Assembly (NCBI GenBank): GCA_016936555.1
Contig: JAFGXR010000081.1
Span: 1-48,220, forward strand
DNA: 48,220 nt
From: Spirochaetales bacterium
GTDB lineage: Bacteria; Spirochaetota; Spirochaetia; DSM-2461
Reading direction: 5' to 3'
Below are positions 24,652 through 34,343 of the stretch, piece after piece. Made by a program: the position numbers and the translations under genes. Every line of letters starts with the position of its first letter. Positions within the stretch are counted from its first letter, which is position 1. The notes beneath the pieces are model-generated. The model saw only the letters and a list, made by a program, of their open reading frames with translations. It made no database searches and was not told where the DNA came from.

Positions 24652-27048
24652 GTGAGTGCTGTGACAATGCGTGAATTCGACAAGGTCTTCGGTGTTATAA
24701 CCGCGGGAATTAACGACTCCTACCAGGCGGGGATCTGGAGGGGAATCGTCTCGAAAACGGAGGAATCCGGCACGGGACTGGTTAGCTTCCTCGGATCACG
24801 CATCAATTCCCCCCATCCCGACGAGAACAATTCCAACATTGTCTACTCCCTTGTCGGCAAAAATCAGATCGACGGTCTGATAATTATCAGTTCAGCCATA
24901 TCAACTTATGTCGAGCCCGATCAGCTGGCCAGGCTTCTGGAGCCATGGTCGGATATTCCCAGAGTGTCGCTGGGGCTTGCCATACCGGGAATTCCCAGCG
25001 TAACCGTCGAAGGCCGGAAAGCCATAGGCTCAATTGTAAAGCACCTGATCCACGACCATAAGCGCCGCTGCTTCGGTCTGATCTCCGGTCCCCGGTACCA
25101 CGAGGAATCACGGTTGAGAATGAAAAGTTTCTACGAATTCCTCGAAAGCGAAGGCATCCCGACCGCATCGGTTCCCTGGATCGAAGGAGACTTCAATACC
25201 GAATCAGGCAGACAATGCGTTTCCGCCCTGCTCGATTCGGAAGCGGAGATCGACGCCTTATTCTGCCTGAACGACAATATGGCCCTGGGTGCCATGGAAG
25301 AGCTGATATCCCGGGGGTACCGCGTACCGGAGGATATCTCGATTTTCGGTTTTGACGGAATTGCGGAGGCTCAGTTTTTCAATCCTCCCCTTACCACGGT
25401 ACGCCAGCCGCTCTTCGAAATGGGAGCCAAGGCGGTGGAAATGCTCTTCCAGCAGCTGGAGGGGAAGCCTCTATCGAATATAAGGCTCAGCTGTTCTCCG
25501 CTCATAGGCGAATCCTGCGGCTGCAAGAGCCATGAAAGACCTTTCGGCGACGGGGATTTCGCCATTTCTTCGAAAAGCCGGACCTATACCGAATCGGAAA
25601 TCAATCAGTTGAAAAAAACCGTACTCGAGGGGCGGGAACAGGATCTCCTGGAACTGCTCTCCGAAAGCCTGGGCTCTTCCCTGCAGTCCCCGTCGGCCAT
25701 TCAATCGCTTCAGTCCATGCTTTTCGCTGCCCAGAAGGAACTTCTTCTCTCCGCGGGAGCTTCGGACCGGGACCGGATGGCCGGCATTTCCGATTTAATA
25801 GCCAGGGGAGTTTCGTATCTGAACCGGCAAATGGTCTTTTCCCTCTCCTCGAGAAGACTGAAGGAATACGAGCAGAATTCCGTAACCCGCTCTTTCGGAG
25901 CCTATATATCGGAAGCCTTTGATAAGGATTCCATCCTGAACAGGGTGAAAGAAGGTCTGTCCCTTATCGGGTACTCCGAAGGCTATATGGGAATCATGTC
26001 AGGCTGGGGAGAGGAAAACCGGCAAAACCGCGACAGATGGGAGCTCTTCCATCTGTCCGAGGAAGTCCGCTACCTGAACAGTTTCGACGGCGGCATCCGG
26101 CAGCTTCCCGACGCCCTGCACGAGGCCTGGGGCAGGAGCCGCTGCGTCATCAAGCCCCTTGTGTCCGAGTCGGATATTTTCGGCATCATCATTCTGCCGG
26201 TTAAAACCGATGACCCGGGCTTCTACGACATCATATCCAAGCAGATCGCGAGCACCCTCAAAGGCTATCATCTCATGGAACAGGTCAAGCAGCACGAGCG
26301 GGGTCTGGAGGCGGAAGTGGAGAAGCGTACCGGGGAATTGATCAGAACCAACACGAAGCTCCAGAGCGAAGTGGAACTGCGCACGAGGCTCGAGAGGGAT
26401 CTTATAGAAATATCGAATGAGACCATGAACCGGATCGGCCAGGATCTCCATGATGATCTGTGCCAGCATCTGGCCGGCATTTCCATGCTCACCAAGGTTC
26501 TGGGAAACAGTCTGCCCGAGGGATCAGCGGCCTCGGACACGGTTGAGAAAATAGCGAATATGCTGGGAGATTCCATTGAAAGGGCGAGAAACATATCCCG
26601 GGGGCTCGTTACCATCGGCCTTGCGGAAAACGATTTCGTCGCGACGATCGACAGCCTTATAGAATCACTGAAAAAGAGCAGCGGATTACCCATATCTCTC
26701 ATCGTGGGGAACAAGTTCTCCATTGAAAAAGGGGACAGACGGATCCAGCTCTACCGGATTATTCAGGAAGCCCTCTCCAATGCCATAAAGCACTCGGGCT
26801 GCAGCAGAATCGTGGTGGATATGGGAATGATAAAGGCCCGGACCGGCCACCGTCCTTCGGCGGACCTTCCCGCACCGGGATTTTATGTTCGTATCGAAGA
26901 TGACGGCGTGGGATTTGTAAAACCCGCAAAGTCCTCGGGAATGGGCCTGCAGATAATGGAATACCGGGCCGAAAAAGCCTGCATGTCCCTCGATTTCCAG
27001 AAAACCAAGGGAGGGGGTACGACGGTGCTGTGCACCGCCATCTGCTGA
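24652..27048 (+). CDS. Soluble histidine kinase with LacI-type sugar-binding sensor domain
   Basis: A 798-residue protein with no membrane segment or signal peptide. Residues about 8-290 are a LacI/PBP-fold ligand-binding domain (KVFGVITAGINDSYQAGIWRG, IDALFCLNDNMALGAMEELISRG, DISIFGFDGIAEAQFFNPPLTTVRQP), but the DNA-binding helix-turn-helix that normally precedes it is absent. A GESCGC motif follows, then a helical/GAF-like region (about 390-540) and a coiled coil. The kinase is of the HisKA_3 type: the phospho-acceptor is H600 in GQDLHDDLCQHLAGI, and the ATPase has IIQEALSNAIKHS and GMGLQIMEYRA. It is followed by a NarL-type regulator 26 bases later. Inference: it senses a xylo-oligosaccharide or pentose inside the cell. 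The start may be GTG 24652 or 24661, or ATG 24667. Confidence 0.9.
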   Translation: MSAVTMREFDKVFGVITAGINDSYQAGIWRGIVSKTEESGTGLVSFLGSRINSPHPDENNSNIVYSLVGKNQIDGLIIISSAISTYVEPDQLARLLEPWSDIPRVSLGLAIPGIPSVTVEGRKAIGSIVKHLIHDHKRRCFGLISGPRYHEESRLRMKSFYEFLESEGIPTASVPWIEGDFNTESGRQCVSALLDSEAEIDALFCLNDNMALGAMEELISRGYRVPEDISIFGFDGIAEAQFFNPPLTTVRQPLFEMGAKAVEMLFQQLEGKPLSNIRLSCSPLIGESCGCKSHERPFGDGDFAISSKSRTYTESEINQLKKTVLEGREQDLLELLSESLGSSLQSPSAIQSLQSMLFAAQKELLLSAGASDRDRMAGISDLIARGVSYLNRQMVFSLSSRRLKEYEQNSVTRSFGAYISEAFDKDSILNRVKEGLSLIGYSEGYMGIMSGWGEENRQNRDRWELFHLSEEVRYLNSFDGGIRQLPDALHEAWGRSRCVIKPLVSESDIFGIIILPVKTDDPGFYDIISKQIASTLKGYHLMEQVKQHERGLEAEVEKRTGELIRTNTKLQSEVELRTRLERDLIEISNETMNRIGQDLHDDLCQHLAGISMLTKVLGNSLPEGSAASDTVEKIANMLGDSIERARNISRGLVTIGLAENDFVATIDSLIESLKKSSGLPISLIVGNKFSIEKGDRRIQLYRIIQEALSNAIKHSGCSRIVVDMGMIKARTGHRPSADLPAPGFYVRIEDDGVGFVKPAKSSGMGLQIMEYRAEKACMSLDFQKTKGGGTTVLCTAIC

Positions 27049-27074
27049 TTCAATAAATATGAAGGAAGATAGAT

Positions 27075-27731
27075 ATGCCTAATAAAGGAATAATCGAGTT
27101 TCTGGTTGTCGACGATCACCCGATCTTCAGACAGGGTCTCGTCGCTCTTCTCGAAAGCGAATTGAGATATAAAGTCAAAGGACAGGCGGGAAGCGCCCGG
27201 GAAGCCGAGCAATTTCTCTCCGGCGACAAGGTCGATATCATACTGCTCGATATGTCCCTCGGCGACAGCAAAGGCATCGATCTTATCCGGGATCTGAAAA
27301 GCAGATACCCGTCTATCCCCATACTGGTCATATCCATGCACGACGAGCTGATTTACGCCGAGCGGGTCTTGAAAGCCGGCGCCAGCGGCTACATCATGAA
27401 GGAAGAGGCCTGGGCGGTCACTCTGGAAGCCATTCAGAAAGTGCTGAACGGCAAAGTTCATGTATCGCAGAACATAAACCAGCGCCTGCTTTCGAAAATG
27501 TATACGCAGAAAGATGAGACCCTGCCCGAAGAGCTTTTGAGCGACAGGGAGTTTGAAGTCCTGGAATACATGGGCCAGGGCTACGGCACAGGAGAGATTT
27601 CCGAATCGATGAACCTGTCTGTCAAAACCGTCAGCACCTATCGCGATCACATCAAGGAAAAACTTCAGCTGTCCTCGGCCGCACAGGTCCGCCGCTATGC
27701 CGTCAAATGGTGGCAGAGCAGACGGACCTGA
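27075..27731 (+). CDS. NarL/FixJ-family response regulator
   Basis: DNA-binding partner of the preceding kinase, 218 residues. The receiver (1-120) has the acidic pair D13/D14, phospho-acceptor D59 in IILLDMSLGDS, S87 and K109 in GYIMKEE. The C-terminal LuxR/GerE helix-turn-helix reads LSDREFEVLEYMGQGYGTGEISESMNLSVKTVSTYRDHIKEKL. HisKA_3 kinases characteristically pair with this class, which supports a functional pair with the 24652-27048 gene. Its stop is eight bases from the stop of the convergent GH51 gene, leaving no room for a separate terminator. Likely targets are the xylan operons on either side; this is inference from position. Confidence 0.93.
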   Translation: MPNKGIIEFLVVDDHPIFRQGLVALLESELRYKVKGQAGSAREAEQFLSGDKVDIILLDMSLGDSKGIDLIRDLKSRYPSIPILVISMHDELIYAERVLKAGASGYIMKEEAWAVTLEAIQKVLNGKVHVSQNINQRLLSKMYTQKDETLPEELLSDREFEVLEYMGQGYGTGEISESMNLSVKTVSTYRDHIKEKLQLSSAAQVRRYAVKWWQSRRT

Positions 27732-27738
27732 TTCCCCT

Positions 27739-29253
27739 TCAGGTCGCGGCGCTGAGGACGATGCAGTTCCAGCTCAGGGGAAGGACCTCACCGGCAATCT
27801 TTCCCTTTTCATAGCGGATACCCGAACCGTCCCGGGGAATGACATTATCCCGGTTGTCCCTGCTGTTCACCGCCTTATTGTCTTCGTGAACCATAACCTT
27901 GTGTTCGGCCAGCCGGAATTCTTCGAATCCATCCAATTGAAAATCGAGAGAAAGTGTGGACTCCCGGTTGCGGTTAATCACGAACAGGGCCAGAACCCCG
28001 GCCTCTTCGTTATGGACCGCCGCCACATCGAGATAGGGGATTTCCCCGTATTTGTCATTCTTATAGGATGGACAGTCGACCATCAGCCGGATGGCGGTGC
28101 CCCTTCCGTACCGGGAAGCATATTGGAAGGGATAATAGATTGTCTGCTTCCAGGCGGGACCGCCGTTTTCCGTCATGATCGGGGCGATGACATTCACCAG
28201 CTGGGCGAGACAGGCTATTTTCACCCTGTCGGAATGACGGATCAAAGTATTCAGCATCATCCCCACCACGAGGGCGTCTTCGAAAGTGTATATATCCTCG
28301 AGAAGCGAAGGACCGACCTGCCAGGGCTTGTTTTTGTAAATATTCTGATCCTGCTGATTGGAATGAAACCAGACGTTCCATTCGTCGAAAGAGAGATAGA
28401 TCGTCTTTTCCGATCTTTTTTTGGCCTTTATATAATCACAGGCATGAATGACTTCCTCGATATACTTGTCCATGCTTGTCGGGGAAGCGAGAAAGGCCTC
28501 CAGATCGTCCTTGGCATTCTCCAGGTACATATGGATGGAAATGTAGTCGACGTTCTCGTAGCTTTCGTCCAGGACCTGTCTCTCCCATTCGGGAAATGTG
28601 GGCATGCCGCAGCCCGAGGAACCGCAGACCACGAGCTCCAGGTTCGAATCGTATAACTTCAAAGCCCTGGCCGTTTCGTTGGCGAGTCTGCCGTATTCGT
28701 ATGCCGTCTTGTGGCCGACCTGCCAGGGACCGTCCATCTCATTGCCGAGGCACCAGATGCCAATGCCAAGGGGGGTCTCCCGGCCGTGGCTTTTTCTCAA
28801 CTCACTCCAGTATGATCCTTCCGAATGGTTGGAGTACTCGACGACTTCTGTCGCCTCCTGCAGTCCCCTCGTTCCCAGATTAACGGCCATCATCACTTCC
28901 GATCCGGCTTTTTCGGCCCACCTGGCAAATTCATGAAGCCCTACTTCATTGGGCTCCGTGGATTTCCAGGCCAGATCCAGGCGCCTGGGCCTCTCTTCGA
29001 CGGGACCGACTGTATCTTCCCATTTGTAGGAAGAGACAAAATTTCCCCCGGGATAGCGGATGACAGGGACATTGAGTTCGCGCACCATCTCCAGGACATC
29101 CTGTCTGAAGCCGTCCTCATCGGCAGTTTCATGGCCCGGTTCATATATACCGCCGTAGACAGCTCTGCCGAGATGCTCGATAAAGGCTCCGTAAATCCTC
29201 TTGTCAATTTTTGCTATGGATAAATTCCTGTTAGCGTATATTTTTGCTTTCAT
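27739..29253 (-). CDS. abfA: GH51 alpha-L-arabinofuranosidase
   Basis: Removes arabinose side chains from arabinoxylo-oligosaccharides, 504 residues, cytoplasmic. Characteristic segments are YGAFIEHLGRAVYGGIYEPG at the start, RYPGGNFVSSYKWEDTVGP, the acid/base E172 in CLGNEMDGPWQVGHK and the nucleophile E291 in LSFDEWNVWF. The C-terminal beta-sandwich (from about 390) ends with LPLSWNCIVL, as in AbfA proteins. Length is standard for intracellular GH51. AAGGAA precedes the ATG. It is the last gene of the SGNH-GH3-GH67-GH51 operon, 74 bases after the GH67 stop. Confidence 0.95.
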   Translation of the reverse strand: MKAKIYANRNLSIAKIDKRIYGAFIEHLGRAVYGGIYEPGHETADEDGFRQDVLEMVRELNVPVIRYPGGNFVSSYKWEDTVGPVEERPRRLDLAWKSTEPNEVGLHEFARWAEKAGSEVMMAVNLGTRGLQEATEVVEYSNHSEGSYWSELRKSHGRETPLGIGIWCLGNEMDGPWQVGHKTAYEYGRLANETARALKLYDSNLELVVCGSSGCGMPTFPEWERQVLDESYENVDYISIHMYLENAKDDLEAFLASPTSMDKYIEEVIHACDYIKAKKRSEKTIYLSFDEWNVWFHSNQQDQNIYKNKPWQVGPSLLEDIYTFEDALVVGMMLNTLIRHSDRVKIACLAQLVNVIAPIMTENGGPAWKQTIYYPFQYASRYGRGTAIRLMVDCPSYKNDKYGEIPYLDVAAVHNEEAGVLALFVINRNRESTLSLDFQLDGFEEFRLAEHKVMVHEDNKAVNSRDNRDNVIPRDGSGIRYEKGKIAGEVLPLSWNCIVLSAAT

Positions 29254-29327
29254 GGCCGTTCCTTCCTTTTATATAAAGTTATGACTTAAACAGATAAAAC
29301 ATGTATATATCACAATATCCTGCTCCG

Positions 29328-31415
29328 CTATTTCTTACTTGAGAAAGACCGGAAGTAAGGCACGCAGACCTCGAGCCATTCCCGGGCGTCGGCCAGCTGA
29401 ATCTTCAGCTTTTCTCTTACAGCCTTGAATCGCAGGGGATCAATCCTGTCCCCAATGTCTTCCCAGAGCCGGATCATTTCTTCAACACCAGCCACACCTG
29501 TTTTATATCGCGCCTCGATTTCATCCATGAGCGTTCTCCCCGAGGAAAGCGCCCTGTCCCAGGGAACATGATGAAACCAGAGGAGGTATTTTTCCGGGCA
29601 GGTATCCATCGATCCGAAAAGAGAGGAACAGGGCTCCGGGTACTGCCCGGTTGCTTTTGTTCCCCCTGGACTGCGGTCGAAACCCAGACCGGCTCCATCG
29701 GCTCTGTGATAATAGGTCGATCGCCAATCCTCCCTTTCCCCGCCGTTAAAACCGGGATCGGGACCGTAATGGTGCCCCTCTTTCATGATATGATGGAGGC
29801 CGAGGGGCGTCATGTAATTGATGCAGGTTTCCCATGAGGGAAGGAGCATCCGCATACAAACATCGAAGACTTTTTCGTCGGAACCGAAGGTCTGGACGAT
29901 CCATTCTCCGGCGATGGCTTCGGGACTCAGGCCGGGGTTCCAGGCCAGGCGGCCGTAGGCGTACCAATTGAGCGGATGAAAATGAGATCCGCACCAGGTT
30001 GCCTCATCACCGATATTCGACACCGCCGCTATGCCTGTGATTCTGCCGTTCCGTTCATTCGTAAGGCGGGAAACAACCGAAGAGGGCGATTCCGGATTCG
30101 AAAAGCCGCCGGCGAAATCGAAATCCAGGATCTCCTTCCACATAGGCGCCAGGTAGACGATATGATTCCCCTGGCCCAGGTATTCCTGGGTTATCTGGAA
30201 TTCCATAAAGGAATTCGTATTATTGAGATGGGAGAACAGGGGGTGAACCGGTTCTCTGGGCTGGAAATCGATCGCCCCGTTCTTAATCTGGATCACGCAA
30301 TTGTCATCGAACTCTCCATCCAGCGCCGAGAAGGTCGAATAGGCGGTTTTAGCTCTATCCGCTTCACCGTGGCCGTAGACGAAAGCCCTCCAGATAAGCA
30401 CCCCTCCATGGGGAGCGAGAGCCCGGGCAAGCATATTGGCCCCCTGGGCATGATTCCGGTGATAACTGAAGGGACCGGGCTGCCCTTCCGAGTCGGCTTT
30501 TACCAGAAATCCTCCGAAATCGGGGATGAGCCCATAAATCTCGTCGCATTTTTCCATCCACCATTGCCGGACCTCCCGATCCAGAGGGTCCGCCGTATCC
30601 AGATTCCCGATAATCATCGGAGAAGCGAAATTGACCGAAAGAAATGTCCTGATTCCCCAGCCCGCCAGAACCTGCGCTATGGCTTTCACTTTCTTCAGAT
30701 TTTCGCTCTGCAGAACCGTCTGGGCGTCATTGACATTATTCAGCACGGTGCCGTTCAGGCCTACCGATGCGCAGGCCCTGGCGTAATCTTCATAGCGGTT
30801 ATCCACCCGGTCCGGCAGCTCCTGCCACTTCCACAGAGATTTTCCCGCATATCCCCGCTCTATCGATCCATCGAAATTGTCCCAATGATTGAGCATTCTC
30901 CAGTTGAAAGCCGGCGATCCGGCAAATGCGCTGCCCGGTTCGGGAAGAGGGCCGGTTGTTATCCTCCGCAGCAGCTCAAAAACGCCATAGATTAAAGCCG
31001 GTTCATCTTCGCCGATAACCCACAGGGCATCGCTTTCCCCTTCATAACCCCTTTCAGAATTTCCGGGCATGATCAGGGTGAAAGCTTCCGGTTTACCCTT
31101 CACGCTGTCATCAGGTTCAAGCCCTGTTCCCGGAATCATTTCGCCCAGGGAATGCTTTGTTCCCGCAATTATTGAGGGGCGGAACCGGGAGTTGTCATTT
31201 CTTTTAGAATCGATATGGCGAACTGTTTTCACCTTTTCTCCGGTCAGGCCGGAGAACCCCCGTTCCAGTTCATCTGCGGCATTGTCAATGACCGGTCCAT
31301 CTCCGTAGACATGGATTTCCCTGGACAAATCTTCAGCGATAGCCCGTCTTTCGCTGTCTAAACGATTATAAGCCATCCACAAATCATATCCGCTGAAGTC
31401 TTTCATTCTATTCAT
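29328..31415 (-). CDS. aguA: GH67 alpha-glucuronidase
   Basis: Removes 4-O-methylglucuronic acid from the non-reducing end of aldouronic acids, 695 residues, cytoplasmic. GH67 landmarks are YDLWMAYNRL at the start, INNVNDAQ-like GTVLNNVNDAQTVLQ, FGGFLVKADSEGQPGPFSYHRNHAQGAN with the acid Glu, then NCVIQIKNGAIDFQPREP and MEFQITQEYLGQGNHIVYLAPMWKE with the general-base Asp/Glu pair, and HFHPLNWYAYGRLAWNP. The frame is open upstream inside the GH3 gene, but the ATG at 31415 forms a four-base ATGA overlap with the GH3 stop and is preferred; an ATG three codons later is also possible. Such enzymes work on imported oligosaccharides, which fits the operon. Confidence 0.95.
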   Translation of the reverse strand: MNRMKDFSGYDLWMAYNRLDSERRAIAEDLSREIHVYGDGPVIDNAADELERGFSGLTGEKVKTVRHIDSKRNDNSRFRPSIIAGTKHSLGEMIPGTGLEPDDSVKGKPEAFTLIMPGNSERGYEGESDALWVIGEDEPALIYGVFELLRRITTGPLPEPGSAFAGSPAFNWRMLNHWDNFDGSIERGYAGKSLWKWQELPDRVDNRYEDYARACASVGLNGTVLNNVNDAQTVLQSENLKKVKAIAQVLAGWGIRTFLSVNFASPMIIGNLDTADPLDREVRQWWMEKCDEIYGLIPDFGGFLVKADSEGQPGPFSYHRNHAQGANMLARALAPHGGVLIWRAFVYGHGEADRAKTAYSTFSALDGEFDDNCVIQIKNGAIDFQPREPVHPLFSHLNNTNSFMEFQITQEYLGQGNHIVYLAPMWKEILDFDFAGGFSNPESPSSVVSRLTNERNGRITGIAAVSNIGDEATWCGSHFHPLNWYAYGRLAWNPGLSPEAIAGEWIVQTFGSDEKVFDVCMRMLLPSWETCINYMTPLGLHHIMKEGHHYGPDPGFNGGEREDWRSTYYHRADGAGLGFDRSPGGTKATGQYPEPCSSLFGSMDTCPEKYLLWFHHVPWDRALSSGRTLMDEIEARYKTGVAGVEEMIRLWEDIGDRIDPLRFKAVREKLKIQLADAREWLEVCVPYFRSFSSKK

Positions 31416-33538
31416 TTTGATTCTTCTATGTTTATTTCCACTATTCCCGTCGACCATGTTTCCGGAAAGTCTTTGATGAACCGGGGAGAGCAATTGCTGA
31501 TGAGCACCTGACAAACTCCCGGAACGAGACGTCTGATACCGTCATCGCCAACGGTTTCGAAATCTTCAGGCTTTAGAACGAACTCAACCCTGCCGGAGGC
31601 TCCCGCGGCAATACTCAGCCGCTTAAAGGCCCTGAGACTCCAGTCCGGTCCCTTGCGCCCTTCTCCGCTGTGCCTCAGATAGACCTGGCAAACCTCTTCG
31701 CCTTCTCTGCTGCCCTTATTGGCAATGTCCACCTGGATTTTAATGTTTTCACCGGCTCTTATATCCGTGCCGGATATTTTCCTGTTTTCAGGGGCGAAAC
31801 GGCTATAGCTCAGTCCGAATCCGAAGGGAAAGAGCGGCCGTTTTTCCATGTACCGATAGGTCCGTCCCGCCATGGAGTAATCCTCGTAGGGGGGAAGGTC
31901 TTCGGTGGAAACGGGAAATGTGAGGGGAAGCTTGCCCGAGGGGTTCGTCTCTCCGAAGACGATATCGGCTACGGCGCGCCCGCCCTGTTCTCCGGGATAC
32001 CAGGCAAACAGGATAGCGTCGGCTATATTGTCAGGTACGGCGATCGGGCTTCCGCCGGTGAGAATGAGAACCAGCGGCTTGCCTCTGTCTCTCAGGGCCT
32101 GAAGATATTCCAGCTGCCAGGGCGGCAGTTCGATTCTGTCCCGGTCCCCCTTGCAGTCCGAAGCTACGGCATCGCCCTCTTCCCCCTCGATGGCGCTGTC
32201 GATGCCGAAGACCGCGATAACCACATCGGCTTTTTCAGCCATCCCCACAGTCCACCCCGTGTTCTTGTTCGGCCCGTACATCCCGATTCCCGGGTGATAG
32301 TCCATGCTGATTCCCGGCCGTTCCGAAAGGGCCCCGCTCATCCCTTCCAGTATGGAAATCAAGTCGGGGCTGAGGCCGTGGTAGTTGCCCAGAAGAACGT
32401 GGAGGTTCGCCGCTGCGGGGCCTATGAGCAGGATGCGTTTGGGCGAATCGTCCAGAGGCAGAAGATCCCCGGAGTTTTTTAATAGGACAATTGATTTTCT
32501 CGCGGCTCTTAAGGCCAGATCCAGATGCTCCGGTGACCGGACGACCTCAGGATCCGTACCTTTGTAGGGGTTGGGGTTTGAAGGATCATCTGTCCCCAGG
32601 ATCCCCAGTTTATATCTGGTTCTTAAAAGCCTGGACACCGAGAGATCGAGATAGGATTCGTCGAGCAGACCGTTCCGCACAGCATTGCAGAGGACTTCGT
32701 AGGCGTTGCCGCAGTTCAGATCGCAGCCTCTTTGCACCGCCAGAGCCGCCGATTCTTCGGCGTTTCGCGTAAGGCCGTGGTTTTCATGGAGGTCCTTGAT
32801 GGCCCAGCAGTCAGACACATAATGGCCTTCAAAACCCCATTCTCCCCGGAGAATCTCTTCCATAAGGAAGCTCGACGCGCAGCACGCTTCTCCGAGAGTG
32901 CGGTTATAGGCGCCCATGACCGATTCCACCCCTTCCTCCACCAGCGCTTTGAAGGCCGGAAGGTATGTCTCGTGGAGGTCTTTCAGGGAAACCCGGGCAT
33001 CGAAGCTGTGGCGGAGGGCTTCGGGACCGCTGTGGACCGCAAAATGCTTCGCGCAGGCCGCTGTTTTCAAATAGCGCGGGTCATCGCCCTGAAGTCCCCG
33101 CACGAAGGCCTGGCCCATCCGGGTCGTCAGGACAGGATCCTCTCCATAGGTCTCCTGACCTCTCCCCCACCGGGGATCCCTGAAGATATTTATATTAGGC
33201 GTCCAGAAAGTGAGGCCGTGGTACTGCTCCCTCACGCCCCGGGAAACAGCCTGCTCGTACTTGGCCCTGGCTTCGTCGGCGATGGACGAAGCGACGGACT
33301 CGGCGAGATCGGGGTCGAAGGTCGCGGCCAGGGCGATCGCCTGGGGAAAGACCGTTGCGACTCCCGCCCGGGCTATGCCGTGAAGGGCCTCGTTCCACCA
33401 GTTGTACCGGGGAATTCCGAGCCTGTCGATGGCCGCACTTCCGTGAAGCATCTGGGAGACTTTTTCCTCCATGGTCATCTGTTGTATTAAATCTGCAATT
33501 TCCTGTTCCTGCTCTCCGGCAAGTCTGATAAAACTCAT
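31412..33538 (-). CDS. GH3 xylan 1,4-beta-xylosidase-like enzyme
   Basis: A 708-residue cytoplasmic GH3 enzyme. Its N-terminus (IADLIQQMTMEEKVSQM, RYNWWNEALHGIARAG), FWTPNINIFRDPRWGRGQETYGEDP, CAKHFAVHSGPE and the nucleophile D243 in GHYVSDCWAIKDLH belong to the xylosidase branch of GH3. The sandwich domain starts near residue 330 (SIVLLKNSGDLLPL), includes GEEGDAVASDCKGDRDRIELP, and the fibronectin-like domain closes the chain. No signal peptide is present. AAGGAG lies nine bases upstream. It is the second gene of the leftward operon after the SGNH esterase and overlaps the GH67 start. Confidence 0.92.
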   Translation of the reverse strand: MSFIRLAGEQEQEIADLIQQMTMEEKVSQMLHGSAAIDRLGIPRYNWWNEALHGIARAGVATVFPQAIALAATFDPDLAESVASSIADEARAKYEQAVSRGVREQYHGLTFWTPNINIFRDPRWGRGQETYGEDPVLTTRMGQAFVRGLQGDDPRYLKTAACAKHFAVHSGPEALRHSFDARVSLKDLHETYLPAFKALVEEGVESVMGAYNRTLGEACCASSFLMEEILRGEWGFEGHYVSDCWAIKDLHENHGLTRNAEESAALAVQRGCDLNCGNAYEVLCNAVRNGLLDESYLDLSVSRLLRTRYKLGILGTDDPSNPNPYKGTDPEVVRSPEHLDLALRAARKSIVLLKNSGDLLPLDDSPKRILLIGPAAANLHVLLGNYHGLSPDLISILEGMSGALSERPGISMDYHPGIGMYGPNKNTGWTVGMAEKADVVIAVFGIDSAIEGEEGDAVASDCKGDRDRIELPPWQLEYLQALRDRGKPLVLILTGGSPIAVPDNIADAILFAWYPGEQGGRAVADIVFGETNPSGKLPLTFPVSTEDLPPYEDYSMAGRTYRYMEKRPLFPFGFGLSYSRFAPENRKISGTDIRAGENIKIQVDIANKGSREGEEVCQVYLRHSGEGRKGPDWSLRAFKRLSIAAGASGRVEFVLKPEDFETVGDDGIRRLVPGVCQVLISNCSPRFIKDFPETWSTGIVEINIEESK

Positions 33539-33571
33539 GGGGGAAATCTCCTTGTCTACATTATTTCCGGG

Positions 33572-34216
33572 TTAGGTGTATGCGGGGCGAAAGATCTTTG
33601 AGATCTCCGCCGAGAGAATCGGACCGAGGATTCTGTATCCTGCGGCGTTCAGGTGAAGCCCGTCGGGAAGCAAACTGCGGTCCGGCCGGCCCCCGTCAGT
33701 CAGAAAAGAGCTTCCCGGGTCCAGGAACGCATATCCCCTGCGGGCGCATAAGCTTTGCAATCCCTTATTGATTTCAATGATGCGGGAACAGTAATCCATG
33801 CCGGTCTCATCGAGGTCTCTCGGAAGAATTCCAAGGACCAGAAGCTTCGCATCGGAAAGCCGGTTTTCTATGCTCCTGCCTAGATCTGCCAGGCCGTCGA
33901 GGATATAGGCGTTGTCACGGGTTCCCAGATTGTTTGTCCCGGCGAGGATGACAGCTACAGAGGGATTCATCCCCTCCAGTTCGCCGTTTTCCATACGCCA
34001 GAGAATATTCTCCAGTGTATCGCCGCCAAAGCCGAGATTCGCCGGACGGAAGCTCCCGAAGAACTCATCCCAGAGATCGGGATTGTCCTCCCACCGCCGC
34101 GTCAGGCTGTCGCCTATAAAGAGGACGCCGACACGGTCCTTTCCGGACATGTCCATAATCCGTCTGTGCTTTTCACTATGATGATCATCTGAACGCATGA
34201 TAGGCTCTATCGGCAT
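33572..34216 (-). CDS. SGNH/GDSL-type hydrolase, probable carbohydrate esterase
   Basis: A 214-residue cytoplasmic esterase of the SGNH superfamily. The four conserved blocks are visible: block I VLFIGDSLTRRWED with the catalytic Ser, block II ANLGFGGDTLENILWRM with the oxyanion Gly, block III ILAGTNNLGTRD with the Asn, and block V LLPDGLHLNAAGY with the Asp-His pair. This resembles platelet-activating-factor acetylhydrolase-like enzymes. Given its place at the head of the GH3-GH67-GH51 operon, deacetylation of xylo-oligosaccharides is the likely role, but that is inference. The start at 34216 is chosen because the frame upstream enters promoter DNA; the ribosome site (AAGG/GGA) is modest. 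Confidence 0.8.
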   Translation of the reverse strand: MPIEPIMRSDDHHSEKHRRIMDMSGKDRVGVLFIGDSLTRRWEDNPDLWDEFFGSFRPANLGFGGDTLENILWRMENGELEGMNPSVAVILAGTNNLGTRDNAYILDGLADLGRSIENRLSDAKLLVLGILPRDLDETGMDYCSRIIEINKGLQSLCARRGYAFLDPGSSFLTDGGRPDRSLLPDGLHLNAAGYRILGPILSAEISKIFRPAYT

Positions 34217-34343
34217 GTATCTGTCTTCCTTCTTCCTTTCCCTGCGGCATTTCCAACGGGCGCCGCGGCCCCCCGTTATGAAATCAAGTATACCAGAGAG
34301 GAAGGCCCTCTTAGTATAGGTCAAATCACCGACCATATTATCA

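Noticed and set aside
24623-24652. LacI-sensor kinase as a frameshifted LacI repressor
   Set aside because: The frame is open throughout, there is no room for a helix-turn-helix after the GH3 stop, and the kinase part has all catalytic motifs, so the fusion is genuine.
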